Positions 1-10,545 are shown, numbered from the stretch's first letter. The stretch is 64,000 nt of DNA from Geothrix terrae (GCF_022808775.1 NZ_JAKZLA010000004.1:62001-126000), one strand, 5' to 3'. Numbers and translations are program-made. The notes: a model not told the origin generated them from the sequence alone.

Positions 1-223
1 TCTCCTCCGCGTGGCTGGTGTGCAGGCAGCGCTGGCCCGGCCTGCAGGTCTCCGGCGTGCAGTGGGGCATGCCGGGCAGCGCGCCGTTGAAGCCCGCCGC
101 AGCAATGCCGCCATCGCCCCGCAGCAGGACGGCACCCACCTGGAGGCGGCAGCAGGTCCCCAGCCGGCTCAGCTCCAGCGCCATGTTCATGAAGACTTCG
201 TCCTTCAGCTGGGATCGCGTCAC
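1..223 (-). CDS. Deoxycytidylate (dCMP) deaminase family protein, partial (C-terminus beyond window edge)
   Basis: Zinc-dependent cytidine/deoxycytidylate deaminase fold; such enzymes convert dCMP to dUMP for dTTP synthesis. Read on the minus strand, the visible N-terminal ~74 residues include the FMNMALELSRLGTC helix, the QVGAVLL strand, a GFNGALPGMPHC segment, and the catalytic HAEE motif (zinc ligand His and proton-shuttle Glu) right at the window edge; the PCxxC half lies outside. I chose a GTG start at 223 because GAGGGG sits 5-6 nt upstream and the protein then begins like family members; in-frame ATGs at 247 and 250 are alternatives. ComEB-type late-competence proteins belong to the same family, so competence annotation is possible but not supported by neighbours here. 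Confidence 0.85.
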   Translation of the reverse strand, partial: MTRSQLKDEVFMNMALELSRLGTCCRLQVGAVLLRGDGGIAAAGFNGALPGMPHCTPETCRPGQRCLHTSHAEE

Positions 224-345
224 GTCCGCCCCTCGGGAAACCTCCATCATCGCAAGAAGCGAGGGGTTCCGGGGCCCGTCGGGGCCTCTCAACAGATCTG
301 AATGTCTTTGGAATAAATCGTGCGCTTCGTCACAGGGAGATGGGT

Positions 346-374
346 TTGACTGAAGTCGCAGATAGGCATAATAA
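346..374 (+). promoter_or_regulatory. Sigma-70-type promoter for the 393-1481 gene
   Basis: TTGACT (346-351), a 17-nt spacer and TAATAA (369-374) form a near-consensus sigma-70 promoter. It lies 18 nt upstream of the start codon of the secreted protein gene, inside an AT-rich patch that contrasts with the surrounding sequence. Confidence 0.7.
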
Positions 375-392
375 AATATAGGCAGGTAATTT

Positions 393-1481
393 ATGAGACT
401 CCGCCTTCTGACCTTCTTTGCCACGCTGGCCCTCTGCGGCCCCCTTCCCCTGGACGCCCAGGCCCGGGCTTCGGCCCAGAGCTGGGATCCCGCCCGTGCG
501 ACGGGAGGATGGGCCTTCCAGGAAGTGGACGGCTCGCTGGTCTTCTTCGATCCGCCCACCCGCTCCCTGCGTTCCTGGATGAAGGGGAGCGGCCTCCTGT
601 CCACGCTCCAGATCACCCTTCCCGAAGTCCGGAAGGCCGCCGCGGCGCCGAAACCGGCACCGACGGCGAGCAGCCCCGTTGCCACCGACTATGACGCGGC
701 CGGCGCCCTCCTTTACGGGATTCCGCGCCACCGGCCCCACGCCGCAGCCGCGAAGCCCGCCGCGCAGCCTGCCCCGGAACCCGCTTGTGAAGCCGTGCCC
801 GAGCGCTGGGTGGTCGACTCCTACAGCCGGACCTGGATGGCCTGCGACGGCCGCCTGGTCATCCTCAACAAGGACGGCCAGATCGAGAACGCCCTGGCGG
901 TCCCCACCGCCATCGAGGACATGGCCGTGGGCCGCGAGGGCATCCTCGTCCTCTACCGGACCCTGAAGCCCTACCTCGAGAAGCGCGACCTGAGGACCGG
1001 CGCGGTGCTCTGGTCCTACGGCGACCGCACCCAGGTGAAGGACGCCGCGGCCCAGCCGCTGCTGGTTCCGCTCAACCGCATGGCGCTGGGAACGGATGGG
1101 ACGGTGTACCTCGCGGAGGGCCCCAGCCTGGCCTTCACGGTCCTCGATCCCGCCCGGGGTCCCAAGGAGCCCGGTCAGACCTTCTTCACCTGCCGTGACG
1201 CGCTGCCCGGCCGCGCCATGCTGGGCTCGGTGGGCCGCGGGCCCATGTTGTCATGGGCAGGCAAGGACGTGATCTTCAGCGTCTTCACGCCAAGCCAGAT
1301 CAGGTCCTGCGGCGCCCCTGAATCCAAGGGCCTCGTGCTCGCCCGCTTCGACCTGCTCAACGGCGCCCTGGAGTGGATCCCGACCGAGCTTCCCGAAGGT
1401 CACCGGCTGGTGGGCCTCCTCGATCACGAAGCCGTCTTCCTGGCCCCCGGCGGAGGGCTGGCCTACGCCCCCATCCGGTGA
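393..1481 (+). CDS. Hypothetical secreted protein, possible beta-propeller-like
   Basis: A 362-residue protein of unrecognised family. A typical Sec signal peptide (basic n-region MRLR, hydrophobic core, cleavage near residue 23-26 after AQA) predicts export. A Pro/Ala-rich linker spans about residues 70-125. The rest is rich in short beta-type segments with WVVDSYSRTW, LVILNKDGQ and GAVLWSYGD patterns, reminiscent of PQQ/WD-like propeller blades, though no repeat is clear enough for a family call. Four Cys occur in the mature part and could form disulfides in the periplasm. It is monocistronic, has its own promoter at 346-374, and ends before a hairpin at 1514-1544. Confidence 0.7.
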   Translation: MRLRLLTFFATLALCGPLPLDAQARASAQSWDPARATGGWAFQEVDGSLVFFDPPTRSLRSWMKGSGLLSTLQITLPEVRKAAAAPKPAPTASSPVATDYDAAGALLYGIPRHRPHAAAAKPAAQPAPEPACEAVPERWVVDSYSRTWMACDGRLVILNKDGQIENALAVPTAIEDMAVGREGILVLYRTLKPYLEKRDLRTGAVLWSYGDRTQVKDAAAQPLLVPLNRMALGTDGTVYLAEGPSLAFTVLDPARGPKEPGQTFFTCRDALPGRAMLGSVGRGPMLSWAGKDVIFSVFTPSQIRSCGAPESKGLVLARFDLLNGALEWIPTELPEGHRLVGLLDHEAVFLAPGGGLAYAPIR

Positions 1482-1513
1482 AGGGGCAGCGTTTCCCCCG
1501 TCGTCCTGGCCTA

Positions 1514-1544
1514 CGAGCAAAAGCTCCAATGGAGCTTTTGCTCG
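1514..1544. terminator. Perfect 14-bp hairpin between convergent units
   Basis: CGAGCAAAAGCTCC (1514-1527) and GGAGCTTTTGCTCG (1531-1544) form a perfect stem with a 3-nt AAT loop. It lies between the end of the secreted protein gene and the 3' end of the oppositely oriented tRNA-Arg, so it could serve both. No U-tract follows on either strand; the terminator role is inferred from position. Confidence 0.55.
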
Positions 1545-1578
1545 CTTTGGAAATGCCCGGGGCGGGCCTGGACAAGAG

Positions 1579-1655
1579 TGGTGGCCCCGATGCGATTCGA
1601 ACGCACGACCTGCTCCTTAGGAGGGAGCTGCTCTATCCAGCTGAGCTACGGGACC
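1579..1655 (-). tRNA. tRNA-Arg (anticodon CCU)
   Basis: The minus strand folds as a 77-nt cloverleaf. The acceptor stem pairs GGTCCCG with CGGGGCC, D-arm GCTC..GAGC, anticodon stem GCTCC/GGAGC around loop CTCCTAA (anticodon CCT), T-arm loop TTCGAAT, and a genomically encoded CCA. It reads AGG codons. A TAGACT -10-like hexamer lies at 1683-1678 upstream. Confidence 0.95.
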
Positions 1656-1849
1656 CACGCGGGTTTGCGAGTCTCCCAGTCTAGCAGTTGTGCCCATGTT
1701 GTGGCTCGGCCAGAGGCGCGGGCCTCCACCGCCAGGGCACCCGCGCGCCTCCATCCCCGGGAGGCGCCATGGCGGCACCCTGATCTCCCCGCGGAGCCCT
1801 GGGGAGATTCGGGTAGGCTCAACCCATACCCCCTCCCACAGGACCTTCC

Positions 1850-3178
1850 GTGCTGCGCGCCAAGATGCCTTTCCTCGCCTTGATCCTGCTGCTCGGAGGC
1901 CCCTTCCGGCTCGCCGCACAGGCGCCCCGGGCGACCCCCGGCCGACCGGTCCCGAACAAGCCGATCCCGACCAAGCTCATCCCGGCGCCCTGGGTCCTCG
2001 GGGCGGAGACCGTCGATCACTGGAAGGGACTGCTGCCCACGGTGAATGCGCCGAAACAGCGCACCCGGGCCTATCCGGGACAGCGCCTGACCCTCGCCAT
2101 CGCGGCCCAAGGCGCGGATCGCGACCTGCTGCTGAAGGGGGGGACCTATGCCTTCACTGTGACGTTCGGGGGTTCCGCGACGACCTTCAGCGACCTCCAT
2201 CCGTCGCAAATCCGGGGCATCAAGGCCGAAGGGGCCGACTTCGCGACATACGTCATGGAGCAGGCCAACGTCGAGGCGAAGGGCCTGGAGGATGCCTTGT
2301 CCATGGTGAGCCTCGCGCTCTTCGACCTGGATTGGCAGGTTCCCGCGGATGCCAAGGATGGCACCGCAGCCATCCAAGGCGCCATGACCACCCCCGGTGG
2401 AAAGGTCACGCAGCTCAAAACCGCTCATCTGGAGATCTGGTCCTCCGACCGGGCGGTCAAGGAGGGGGCCTTCCAGAACCAGGAGGAGGTCGGCGCGTGG
2501 ACCATGACCTACTACCAGGCTCCGGAGCCCTTCCGCCTCCTGCACGCCCTGAGGCTGTCCAAGGATGACAAGTCCGGCCCGCGGCCCAATGTGATCACGT
2601 TCTACGTCCAGGTCCTGAAAGCCGCCCCGCCGGCCGCCCAGGACCTGATGCGGCGGCTCGCCCGCGAGGACCGCGTCACGCGCATCTATGCCCTTCTCCT
2701 GCTGAGCGAGGCCGGCTACGACCTGTCTTCCTGCCTCACGACCCTCCCCGTGGAGGACCACCAGGCCTTCCAGCAGGTGCGGACCCAGGCGGTGGCCCTT
2801 CCGGATCCCTACGATTTCAGCGTCAACCTGGACGACCCGTACCAGATCACCACCCGCATGGACATGCTGTGGAGCATCTTCCTCGCCACGGGCGACCAGA
2901 AGCCCGTCCGCGCCATCGCGGACACCCTGGCCTGGCGGGAGGACGGCAAGGCGGTCCTGGACCTGCGCAGATCCGGTAAGAAGATCGAGAGCATCACGCC
3001 GGGCCTCCTCCATGGGCTGGCCTATGGGGCGGGCGGCTGGTCCCTCGGCTCCTTCGTGCGGAACCACGGGCTCGTGGCGGATTTCGTGGAGGCCTGGAAG
3101 CGGGATCCGAAGACGCCTGCCGTCATCAAGGAGGAGCTGGGGACGCTGATCACCAATGAGGCGTTCAAGGTCAAGTAG
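1850..3178 (+). CDS. Hypothetical secreted protein
   Basis: A 442-residue protein with no recognised family. It has an N-terminal Sec signal peptide (MLRAKMPFLALILLL core, cleavage near AAQA at about residue 25), so it is probably periplasmic or surface exposed. The mature part is mostly soluble, mixed alpha/beta; a central helical stretch (roughly residues 265-310) could be a short HEAT-like hairpin (DLMRRLAREDRVTRIYALLLLSEAG is split over two helices). The start is GTG at 1850; ATG at 1865 is an alternative but would remove the basic n-region. It stands alone between tRNA-Arg and tatD. Confidence 0.65.
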   Translation: MLRAKMPFLALILLLGGPFRLAAQAPRATPGRPVPNKPIPTKLIPAPWVLGAETVDHWKGLLPTVNAPKQRTRAYPGQRLTLAIAAQGADRDLLLKGGTYAFTVTFGGSATTFSDLHPSQIRGIKAEGADFATYVMEQANVEAKGLEDALSMVSLALFDLDWQVPADAKDGTAAIQGAMTTPGGKVTQLKTAHLEIWSSDRAVKEGAFQNQEEVGAWTMTYYQAPEPFRLLHALRLSKDDKSGPRPNVITFYVQVLKAAPPAAQDLMRRLAREDRVTRIYALLLLSEAGYDLSSCLTTLPVEDHQAFQQVRTQAVALPDPYDFSVNLDDPYQITTRMDMLWSIFLATGDQKPVRAIADTLAWREDGKAVLDLRRSGKKIESITPGLLHGLAYGAGGWSLGSFVRNHGLVADFVEAWKRDPKTPAVIKEELGTLITNEAFKVK

Positions 3179-3401
3179 GCTCCTCGGGTTCCGGCGATCT
3201 GGACGTGGCGGGGCTCCCCCACCCAGGTGTCCGGTTGACGATCGCCCCGGAAGCAGAGCAAATCGTGCCCTGTTTTTGACAACTGACCCTCAATCTGGCT
3301 GCACCGATGCAAGGACATCATTCCATCCATGTACTCGCGATCCGGCTTATCATGGAGGGAAGGAACCTGGATCGCCCCGATCCACCCGCCGAGCGAATGT
3401 C

Positions 3402-4115
3402 ATGCCCCCTCTCTTCGATGCCCACAGCCACCTGCCGAGGGTCGGCGCACCGGAGTCTGTGGTGTACGGCCGGGACCACCGGCGCGTGGTCTGCGGAACC
3501 TGCGAGGCGGACTGGCCCGCGGTGCTGGCCCACGCGGCCTCCCATGCGGAGGTTCTTCCGATGCTGGGCCTGCATCCCTGGTTCGTGAGGGAAGCGGGTC
3601 AAGGCTGGGAAGTGCGGCTCGAGTCCCTGCTCCGCTCCCATCCCGCCGGCGTGGGAGAGTGCGGACTCGACTTCGCGCGCAAGGAAGCGGACCGGACCGG
3701 ACAGGAAGCGGCCCTGCGCATCCAGCTGCGGCTGGCCCATACCCTGCGCCGGCCCGTGGCGATCCACGCGGTCAAGGCCTGGGGGACACTGCTGGAGGTG
3801 CTCCGGGAGGAGACGGTGCCTCCGGCCGGCGCCCTGGTCCATGCCTTCTCCGGAAGCCCGGAGACCGCCCGGGCGCTCCAGGCCATGGGTGTCTTCCTGT
3901 CGTTTTCGGGTGCCCTCCTGAAGCCTGAACAGGCGGGCGTGCGGGAGGCTCTGCGGTCCGCTTCACCCTCCCACCTGCTCCTGGAGACGGACGGCAGCGT
4001 GGAGCTGGAGCGGGTGATGGAGGCCGCCGCGACGATCCGCGGGATGAGCGTGACGGATCTCGAGCTCCTGGCCTGGGAGAATGGGGGCCAGTGTTTCAAG
4101 GAGCTCATGGCATGA
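3402..4115 (+). CDS. TatD family metal-dependent hydrolase
   Basis: A 237-residue TatD-type TIM-barrel hydrolase; family members act as metal-dependent 3'-5' exonucleases or D-aminoacyl-tRNA deacylase-like enzymes in the cytoplasm. Visible signatures are the N-terminal DAHSHLP metal-binding motif (canonical DxHxH), GLHPWF, GECGLDF, IHAVKAWG, VHAFSGS and the LLETDG motif near the C-terminus. The ATG at 3402 places DAHSHLP at residue 6, as is usual; the frame continues upstream but without family similarity. The stop overlaps the start of tcdA (ATGA), so the two are translationally coupled. Confidence 0.88.
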   Translation: MPPLFDAHSHLPRVGAPESVVYGRDHRRVVCGTCEADWPAVLAHAASHAEVLPMLGLHPWFVREAGQGWEVRLESLLRSHPAGVGECGLDFARKEADRTGQEAALRIQLRLAHTLRRPVAIHAVKAWGTLLEVLREETVPPAGALVHAFSGSPETARALQAMGVFLSFSGALLKPEQAGVREALRSASPSHLLLETDGSVELERVMEAAATIRGMSVTDLELLAWENGGQCFKELMA

Positions 4116-4839
4116 GGTGGTATTCCCGGAGTGAGCTGCTGCTCGGAGAAGCGGCCCTGGAGCGGTTGCGTGTCGCGCGCGTGACGGTCTTCGGCTTGGG
4201 CGGCGTGGGTTCCTTCGCCGTGGAGGCCCTGGCCCGGGCGGGGGTGGGGCACCTGCGCCTGGTGGACCACGATGTCGTCGGCCCCAGCAACCTCAACCGC
4301 CAGCTCTTCGCACTCCGTTCCACCATCGGCCAGCCCAAGGCCGAGGTGGCCGCCGCACGGGTGCGGGACATCAATCCCGACTGCGACGTGGATCCCCGCA
4401 TCACCTTCATCCACACGGACACCCTGCCGGAGCTGCTCACGCCGCGGCCCGACGTGATGATCGACGCCATCGACTCCATGTCCTGCAAGGTGGCCCTCAT
4501 GCGCACCGCGCGCGAGCAGGGCCTGCCCATCATCTCCGCCATGGGCGCCGGCGGACGCACGGACAGCAGCCAGCTCCGCGTGGGCGACCTCAGCCACACG
4601 CGCCTCTGCCCGCTGGCCGCCCGGGTGCGCAAGGAGCTCCGCAAGGTCGGCATCACCGAGGGCATCCGCTGCGTCTACTCGCTGGAACCCGCCGACAACA
4701 AGCGCCCCGCCAACCCCATCGACATCGAGCCCCACCGCGGCCCCGGCCGCCAGCGCCGTCCCGTGGGCACCATCTCGTACATGCCCGCCATCGTGGGGAT
4801 GAAGGTGGCCGAGGAAGCCCTGCGCCTCCTGCTGCTGGG

Positions 4840-4849
<10 letters not shown>
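4112..4849 (+). CDS. tcdA: tRNA threonylcarbamoyladenosine dehydratase (TcdA/CsdL, ThiF/MoeB/E1-like)
   Basis: This enzyme uses ATP to cyclise t6A37 to ct6A37 in ANN-decoding tRNAs. The 245-residue sequence has the N-terminal RSELLLGEAALERLR segment, the GLGGVGS nucleotide-binding loop (residues 29-35), the DHDVVGPSNLNRQ Mg/ATP region, DAIDSMSCK and the C-terminal GTISYMPAIVGM motif typical of TcdA rather than ThiF or MoeB. It overlaps tatD by 4 nt. The 3' end overlaps by 10 nt the 3' end of the convergent histidine kinase. Confidence 0.9.
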
Positions 4850-6456
<1,607 letters not shown>

Positions 6457-6595
6457 GTAGGGGCCTCTTCATCAGATCCGGAGCCGCTCAGACCAAGTCT
6501 CAATATAGACATTCTGATCCACTGGGCAAGATAGACCCAAAGCACTAGCGGCAGGCCTGGGGCCCGCCGCTGGTGTCTGCCCTTCGGAGTCTGGA

Positions 6596-8221
6596 TTACC
6601 GTCCCGTTGGGGCCCCGTACTCCGCGTAAGTCCCTTGGAAATCCTCGATGCCCTCGTCGGTGAGGTGCCAGATGCGAGTGGCCACCTCGTCGATGATGTC
6701 CTCATCGTGGGTCACGAAGAGGATGGTGCCCTCGTAGCGCTGGAGCGCGTCGTTCAGCGCGATGACCGCCTCCAGGTCCAGGTGGTTGGTGGGCTCGTCC
6801 AGCACCAGGATGTTGGGCTTCTGCAGCATCAGCTTGCAGAAGAGCAGGCGGCAGGACTCGCCGCCGCTCAGCACGTCCGTCATCTTGTTGCCTTCCTCGC
6901 CGCGGAAGAGCATCTGCCCCATGACGCCGCGGATCTGCTCCTTGGTGGCGTCGGGGTCGAACTGGTGCAGCCAGGTCACCAGCTCGTAGCCCTTGGGGAT
7001 GCTCTCGGCGAAGTCCTGCGAGAAGTAGCCCACATTGGCCTCGTGGCCCCACTTCACCTCGCCCGCGTCCAGCTTCAGGCCCAGCTCGGTCACCTGCGGC
7101 GCGTTGGCCAACAGGGCGTTCAGCAGGGTGGTCTTGCCGATGCCGTTGCGGCCCATGATGGCGATCTTCTCGCCGCGCTGCACCATGGCGGTGAAGCCCT
7201 TGATGACCTCGTGGCGACCGCCCGTCCCGTCCTTGTCGGTGTCGTAGCCCTTCCGGATGTTCTCGAACTCCAGCGCGTAGCGGCCGCCGGGCTTGCCGAG
7301 GTTGAACTTGATGAAGGGGCGCTGGATGTTGCTGCGGGCCAGATCGCTGGGCTGGAGGCGCTCCACTTCCTTGCGGCGGCTGTTCACCTGGCTGCTGCGG
7401 GTGCCCGCGGCGAAGCGCTGGATGAACTCGTTGAGTTGGGCGATCTTCTTCTCGCGCTGGGCGTTCTCCGACTCGATACGGCTGCGCACCTGCATCTTGG
7501 CCATGACCATGTCGTCGTAGCCGCCGGTGTACTGGATGATCGTCTGGTAGTCGATGTCGGCGATGTGGGTGCAGACGTTGTTCAGGAAGTGGCGGTCGTG
7601 GGAGATCACCACCACCGTGCCCTTGTAGCGGTCCAGGAACTCCTCCAGCCAGTGGATGGAATCGAGGTCCAGGTGGTTGGTGGGCTCGTCCAGCAGCAGG
7701 GCCTGCGGATTGCCGAAGAGGGCCTGGGAGAGCAGCACCCGCACCTTCTGGCCACCCTGGAGCTCGCCCATCTTGCGCTCGTGCAGGGCTTCGGGGACGC
7801 CGAGGCCATCCAGCAGGACCGCCGCGTCGCTCTCGGCCGTGTAGCCGTCCTCGTCGGCCACGATGCCCTCGAGCTCGGCCACGCGCATGCCGTCCTCGTC
7901 GGTCATCTCGGCCTTCGCGTAGATGGCGTCCCGCTCCTGCAGCGCCTTCCAGAGCCCCGCGTTGCCCATGATCACCGTGTCGATGACGCGGAACTCGTCG
8001 AAGGCGAACTGGTCCTGGCGGAGGATGCCCATCTTGCGGGGGCGGATGACGTTGCCCGTCTGCTGCTCCAGCTCGCCCGCGAGGATCTTCATGAACGTGG
8101 ACTTCCCCGCCCCGTTCGGCCCCGTCAGGCCGTAGCGCCGGCCCGGGTTGAAGGTGGTGGTGACGTCCTCGAAGAGGATCTTCGCGCCATAGCGCATGGT
8201 GACGTTCTGGACTGCAAGCAT
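6596..8221 (-). CDS. ABC-F family ATPase, YbiT type
   Basis: A 541-residue soluble ABC-F protein; the family binds the ribosome and modulates translation rather than transporting solutes. It has two nucleotide-binding domains, each with Walker A (GPNGAGKST near residue 36 and GRNGIGKTT), signature (LQGGQ and LSGGE) and Walker B (LLLDEPTNHLDLDS and LVLDEPTNHLDLEA), joined by the charged P-site linker (ENAQREKKIAQLNEF). The N-terminus AVQNVTMRYG and the LRQDQFAFDEF segment strongly resemble E. coli YbiT. ATG at 8221 follows GGGAG; an upstream in-frame start lacks an RBS. Confidence 0.9.
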   Translation of the reverse strand: MLAVQNVTMRYGAKILFEDVTTTFNPGRRYGLTGPNGAGKSTFMKILAGELEQQTGNVIRPRKMGILRQDQFAFDEFRVIDTVIMGNAGLWKALQERDAIYAKAEMTDEDGMRVAELEGIVADEDGYTAESDAAVLLDGLGVPEALHERKMGELQGGQKVRVLLSQALFGNPQALLLDEPTNHLDLDSIHWLEEFLDRYKGTVVVISHDRHFLNNVCTHIADIDYQTIIQYTGGYDDMVMAKMQVRSRIESENAQREKKIAQLNEFIQRFAAGTRSSQVNSRRKEVERLQPSDLARSNIQRPFIKFNLGKPGGRYALEFENIRKGYDTDKDGTGGRHEVIKGFTAMVQRGEKIAIMGRNGIGKTTLLNALLANAPQVTELGLKLDAGEVKWGHEANVGYFSQDFAESIPKGYELVTWLHQFDPDATKEQIRGVMGQMLFRGEEGNKMTDVLSGGESCRLLFCKLMLQKPNILVLDEPTNHLDLEAVIALNDALQRYEGTILFVTHDEDIIDEVATRIWHLTDEGIEDFQGTYAEYGAPTGR

Positions 8222-8346
8222 GGAATCTCCCGAACCCACCATTGTACGGGAGGAACCCTGTTTCTCCGAGAGCCTTGCTCCAATCGGCGCCTCGCGGGCC
8301 GCCGTTTGGAGCTACGACGGCTTCGCCGCCGGAAATCTTTCCCCCA

Positions 8347-8384
8347 GCTGCAACACGGCGCCCGTTCGGGCGCCGTGTTGCAGC
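8347..8384. terminator. Perfect 18-bp hairpin downstream of ssb
   Basis: An 18-bp perfect stem (8347-8364 with 8367-8384) is closed by a 2-nt turn within CCCGTTCGGG. It starts 12 nt after the ssb stop codon on the minus strand, so it is a likely terminator of ssb transcription. There is no U-tract. Confidence 0.6.
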
Positions 8385-8396
8385 CTTCCGAGCCGC

Positions 8397-8852
8397 TCAG
8401 AACGGGATGTCGTCGTCCGGGAAGCTGCCGCCAGCGGCGGGGCTGGGGGCGCCGTGGTCCTCGAAGTCCTGGGCGCCGCCGCGGCTGTAGCCGCCTTCCC
8501 GGCTGCCGCCGCCGTCCTCCATGCGGCCCAGCATGACGAAGTTGTCGCAGCGGATGTCGCAGGCGGTCTTCTTCACGCCAGCCTGGTCCGTGTACTCGCG
8601 GTACTGGATGCGGCCCTCGATCATCACCTGCTTGCCCTTGCGCAGGTACTTCTCGGCGATCTCGGCCTGCTTGCCCCACACCACGATGTTGTGCCACTCG
8701 GTCTTGCTCTGCTTCTCGCCGGCCTGGTTCTTCCAGGTCTCGGTGGTGGCTACGGAGAACCGCGCCACGCTCTGGCCCGAGGGCGTGGACTTCAGCTCGG
8801 GGTCGCGCCCGAGGTTGCCGATGAGCAGAACCTTGTTCAATGAACCGGACAT
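8397..8852 (-). CDS. ssb: Single-stranded DNA-binding protein
   Basis: Binds and protects ssDNA in replication, recombination and repair. The 151 residues comprise an OB fold at 1-110 (NKVLLIGNLGRDPELK, ARFSVATTETW, TEWHNIVVWGKQAE, YLRKGKQVMIEGRI), then a Gly/Ser/Ala-rich flexible tail, and the acidic tip DDDIPF that recruits partner proteins. ATG at 8852 follows a strong AAAGGAGG Shine-Dalgarno. Small dyads at 8871-8886 and 8897-8911 in the promoter region could be regulatory; no LexA-type site is obvious. Confidence 0.96.
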   Translation of the reverse strand: MSGSLNKVLLIGNLGRDPELKSTPSGQSVARFSVATTETWKNQAGEKQSKTEWHNIVVWGKQAEIAEKYLRKGKQVMIEGRIQYREYTDQAGVKKTACDIRCDNFVMLGRMEDGGGSREGGYSRGGAQDFEDHGAPSPAAGGSFPDDDIPF

Positions 8853-8950
8853 GATGTCCTCCTTTGTACCGGCGGAGCTCTCCGCCTCACCGTCGACTCA
8901 GACCATCTGAGGGGGTGGTAGGGTAATCACGATTCCCCCGGGGCCCAGGC

Positions 8951-9691
8951 ATGTCAAGCGGCAACTCAAATCTTCTGGTGAGCTGTAAAAACAAGTCCGG
9001 CGCCGAGAAGCATTACCTTCCGGCCCTGAAGGCGGCGGGCTGGACGGGGCCCATCCAGTTGGTGGCTCCGGGCGATCCCCTGCCGGATCTTGCAGGGATT
9101 GCCGGCCTCCTGCTGACGGGTGGCGACGACATCCACCCCCGGCACTGGGATGAGGCTGAGGCCATCCATCCCAAGGCCGACGTGGACGCCGGCCGCGATG
9201 CCTTCGAGATCCCCCTCATCCGGGCGGCCTGGGAGCGGCGCCTGCCCATCCTCGGCATCTGCCGGGGCGAGCAGGTCCTCAACGTGGCCCTGGGCGGCAG
9301 CATGATCCAGGACATCCCGGACCACTACGGCTGCGAGCCCACCCGCCACCAGCACGGCACGCCCGAGATCCCGGACATGCGCCACCGCGTGCAGCTCGCC
9401 CCGGGCTCGCGCCTGCGGGCCCTGCTGGGCGAGGACGTCTTCCTCGTGAACAGCCGCCACCACCAGGCCGTGAAGCGCGTGGCGCCGGTCCTGGCGGCCG
9501 TGGGCTGGCACCTCGACACCGTCCACGCGGCCACCGGCCCTCTGGTGGAAGCCGTGGAGGCCACCGATCCCGGCCGCTGGGTCTTCGGCGTCCAGTGGCA
9601 CCCCGAGAACCTTGTCGGCCTCAGGGGCCCCGCTGGCGACGCCGCCCGCGACCTCTTCGCGGCATTCGTGCAGACCGCCCTCCGCCTCTGA
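8951..9691 (+). CDS. Gamma-glutamyl-gamma-aminobutyrate hydrolase family protein (peptidase C26, PuuD-like)
   Basis: A class-I glutamine-amidotransferase-like hydrolase of 246 residues that cleaves gamma-glutamyl amide bonds; the best-known member, PuuD, releases GABA from gamma-glutamyl-GABA in putrescine degradation. The nucleophile Cys104 lies in LGICRGEQVLN, and the His217/Glu219 dyad lies in GVQWHPEN. LLLTGGDDIHP and NSRHHQAVK are also family hallmarks. No other putrescine genes are adjacent, so the true substrate is open. It is followed 15 nt later by an enoyl-CoA hydratase gene in the same direction. Confidence 0.88.
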   Translation: MSSGNSNLLVSCKNKSGAEKHYLPALKAAGWTGPIQLVAPGDPLPDLAGIAGLLLTGGDDIHPRHWDEAEAIHPKADVDAGRDAFEIPLIRAAWERRLPILGICRGEQVLNVALGGSMIQDIPDHYGCEPTRHQHGTPEIPDMRHRVQLAPGSRLRALLGEDVFLVNSRHHQAVKRVAPVLAAVGWHLDTVHAATGPLVEAVEATDPGRWVFGVQWHPENLVGLRGPAGDAARDLFAAFVQTALRL

Positions 9692-9706
9692 TCCTCTGGA
9701 GTCTCC

Positions 9707-10495
9707 ATGCCCTCTCCCATCCGCTTCGAGATCCGCGACCGCATCGCCACGCTGACGCTGGACCGGCCGGACAAGCTGAACGCGTTGGTACCCGAGATGC
9801 AGGAGGGCTTCGAGGAGGCGCTGGCGAAGGCCGCGGAGCCGGGCGTGAAGACGCTCTTCCTGCGGGGCGCGGGACGGGCCTTCTGCGCGGGCGGGGACCT
9901 CGGGTGGATCTCCGCGGCCCTGGCCGAGGGGCGCTGGACGGAGCTGGAATCCCTGCTGGACCTGGGCGCCGCGGTGGCCCACGGCCTGGCCACGCTGCCG
10001 AAGCCCGTGGTGGCCGTGGTCCAGGGCCCAGCGGCGGGCGCGGGCATGAGCCTGGCGCTCTGCGCGGACCTGCGGATCGCCACGCCCGTGGCCGCCTTCG
10101 GCATGGCCTTCGTGAAGATCGGCCTCCACCCGGACTGGGGTGGCAGCGTCATGCTCTCGCGTCTCGTGAATCCCGCCGTGGCGGCGGAGCTGATGATGAC
10201 CGGCGACACCCTGGACGCGGCCCGCGCCCAGACCCTGGGCCTCGTGAACCGCATCGTCCCCGCGGACCAGCTGGAGGCCGCCGTGGAGGCCCTGGCCCAG
10301 CGGCTGGCCGCCGGTCCCGCCGAGACCTTCACCCGCATCAAGGCCACCCTGCTCCGCAACCAGGGGCTGGATGCCGAGACGCTGCGGGCCCGGCTCCAGG
10401 CCGAGGGGGCCCAGATGAAGGCGGCCATGCGACACCCCGACGCCAAGGAGGGCCTGGCAGCCTTCTTCGAGAAGCGGGCGCCCCGATTTGCCTGA
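9707..10495 (+). CDS. Enoyl-CoA hydratase/isomerase family protein
   Basis: A crotonase-fold protein of 262 residues that probably hydrates or isomerises an acyl-CoA. The oxyanion-hole segments are AFCAGGDLGW and the GAAGAGMSLAL region. In the second catalytic segment, GLHPDWGGSVML has Asp where classical hydratases carry Glu, a pattern seen in isomerase-type members such as PaaG, so isomerase activity is likelier than simple hydration. ATG at 9707 follows CTGGAG. It shares an apparent operon with the upstream C26 hydrolase. Confidence 0.82.
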   Translation: MPSPIRFEIRDRIATLTLDRPDKLNALVPEMQEGFEEALAKAAEPGVKTLFLRGAGRAFCAGGDLGWISAALAEGRWTELESLLDLGAAVAHGLATLPKPVVAVVQGPAAGAGMSLALCADLRIATPVAAFGMAFVKIGLHPDWGGSVMLSRLVNPAVAAELMMTGDTLDAARAQTLGLVNRIVPADQLEAAVEALAQRLAAGPAETFTRIKATLLRNQGLDAETLRARLQAEGAQMKAAMRHPDAKEGLAAFFEKRAPRFA

Positions 10496-10545
10496 TCCTC
10501 CATCCGGGGTGGTGCAAACCGGCATTGTGCTAGATTTTATCGTCT

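Noticed and set aside
301-392. c-di-GMP (GEMM) riboswitch before the 393 gene
   Set aside because: CACAGGGAGATGGG looked suggestive but the matching tetraloop receptor and the second conserved block are missing, and a promoter overlies it.
3276-3360. Promoter for tatD starting with TTGACA at 3276
   Set aside because: No -10 hexamer at suitable spacing; left out of features.
6635-8536. 633-residue plus-strand open frame
   Set aside because: Antisense to the ABC-F ATPase; Val/Leu/His-rich shadow.
8871-8911. LexA-type operator between ssb and the C26 hydrolase gene
   Set aside because: Two short dyads (GGCGGA..TCCGCC and CTCAGA..TCTGAG) exist but match neither CTGT-N8-ACAG nor GAAC-N4-GTTC.
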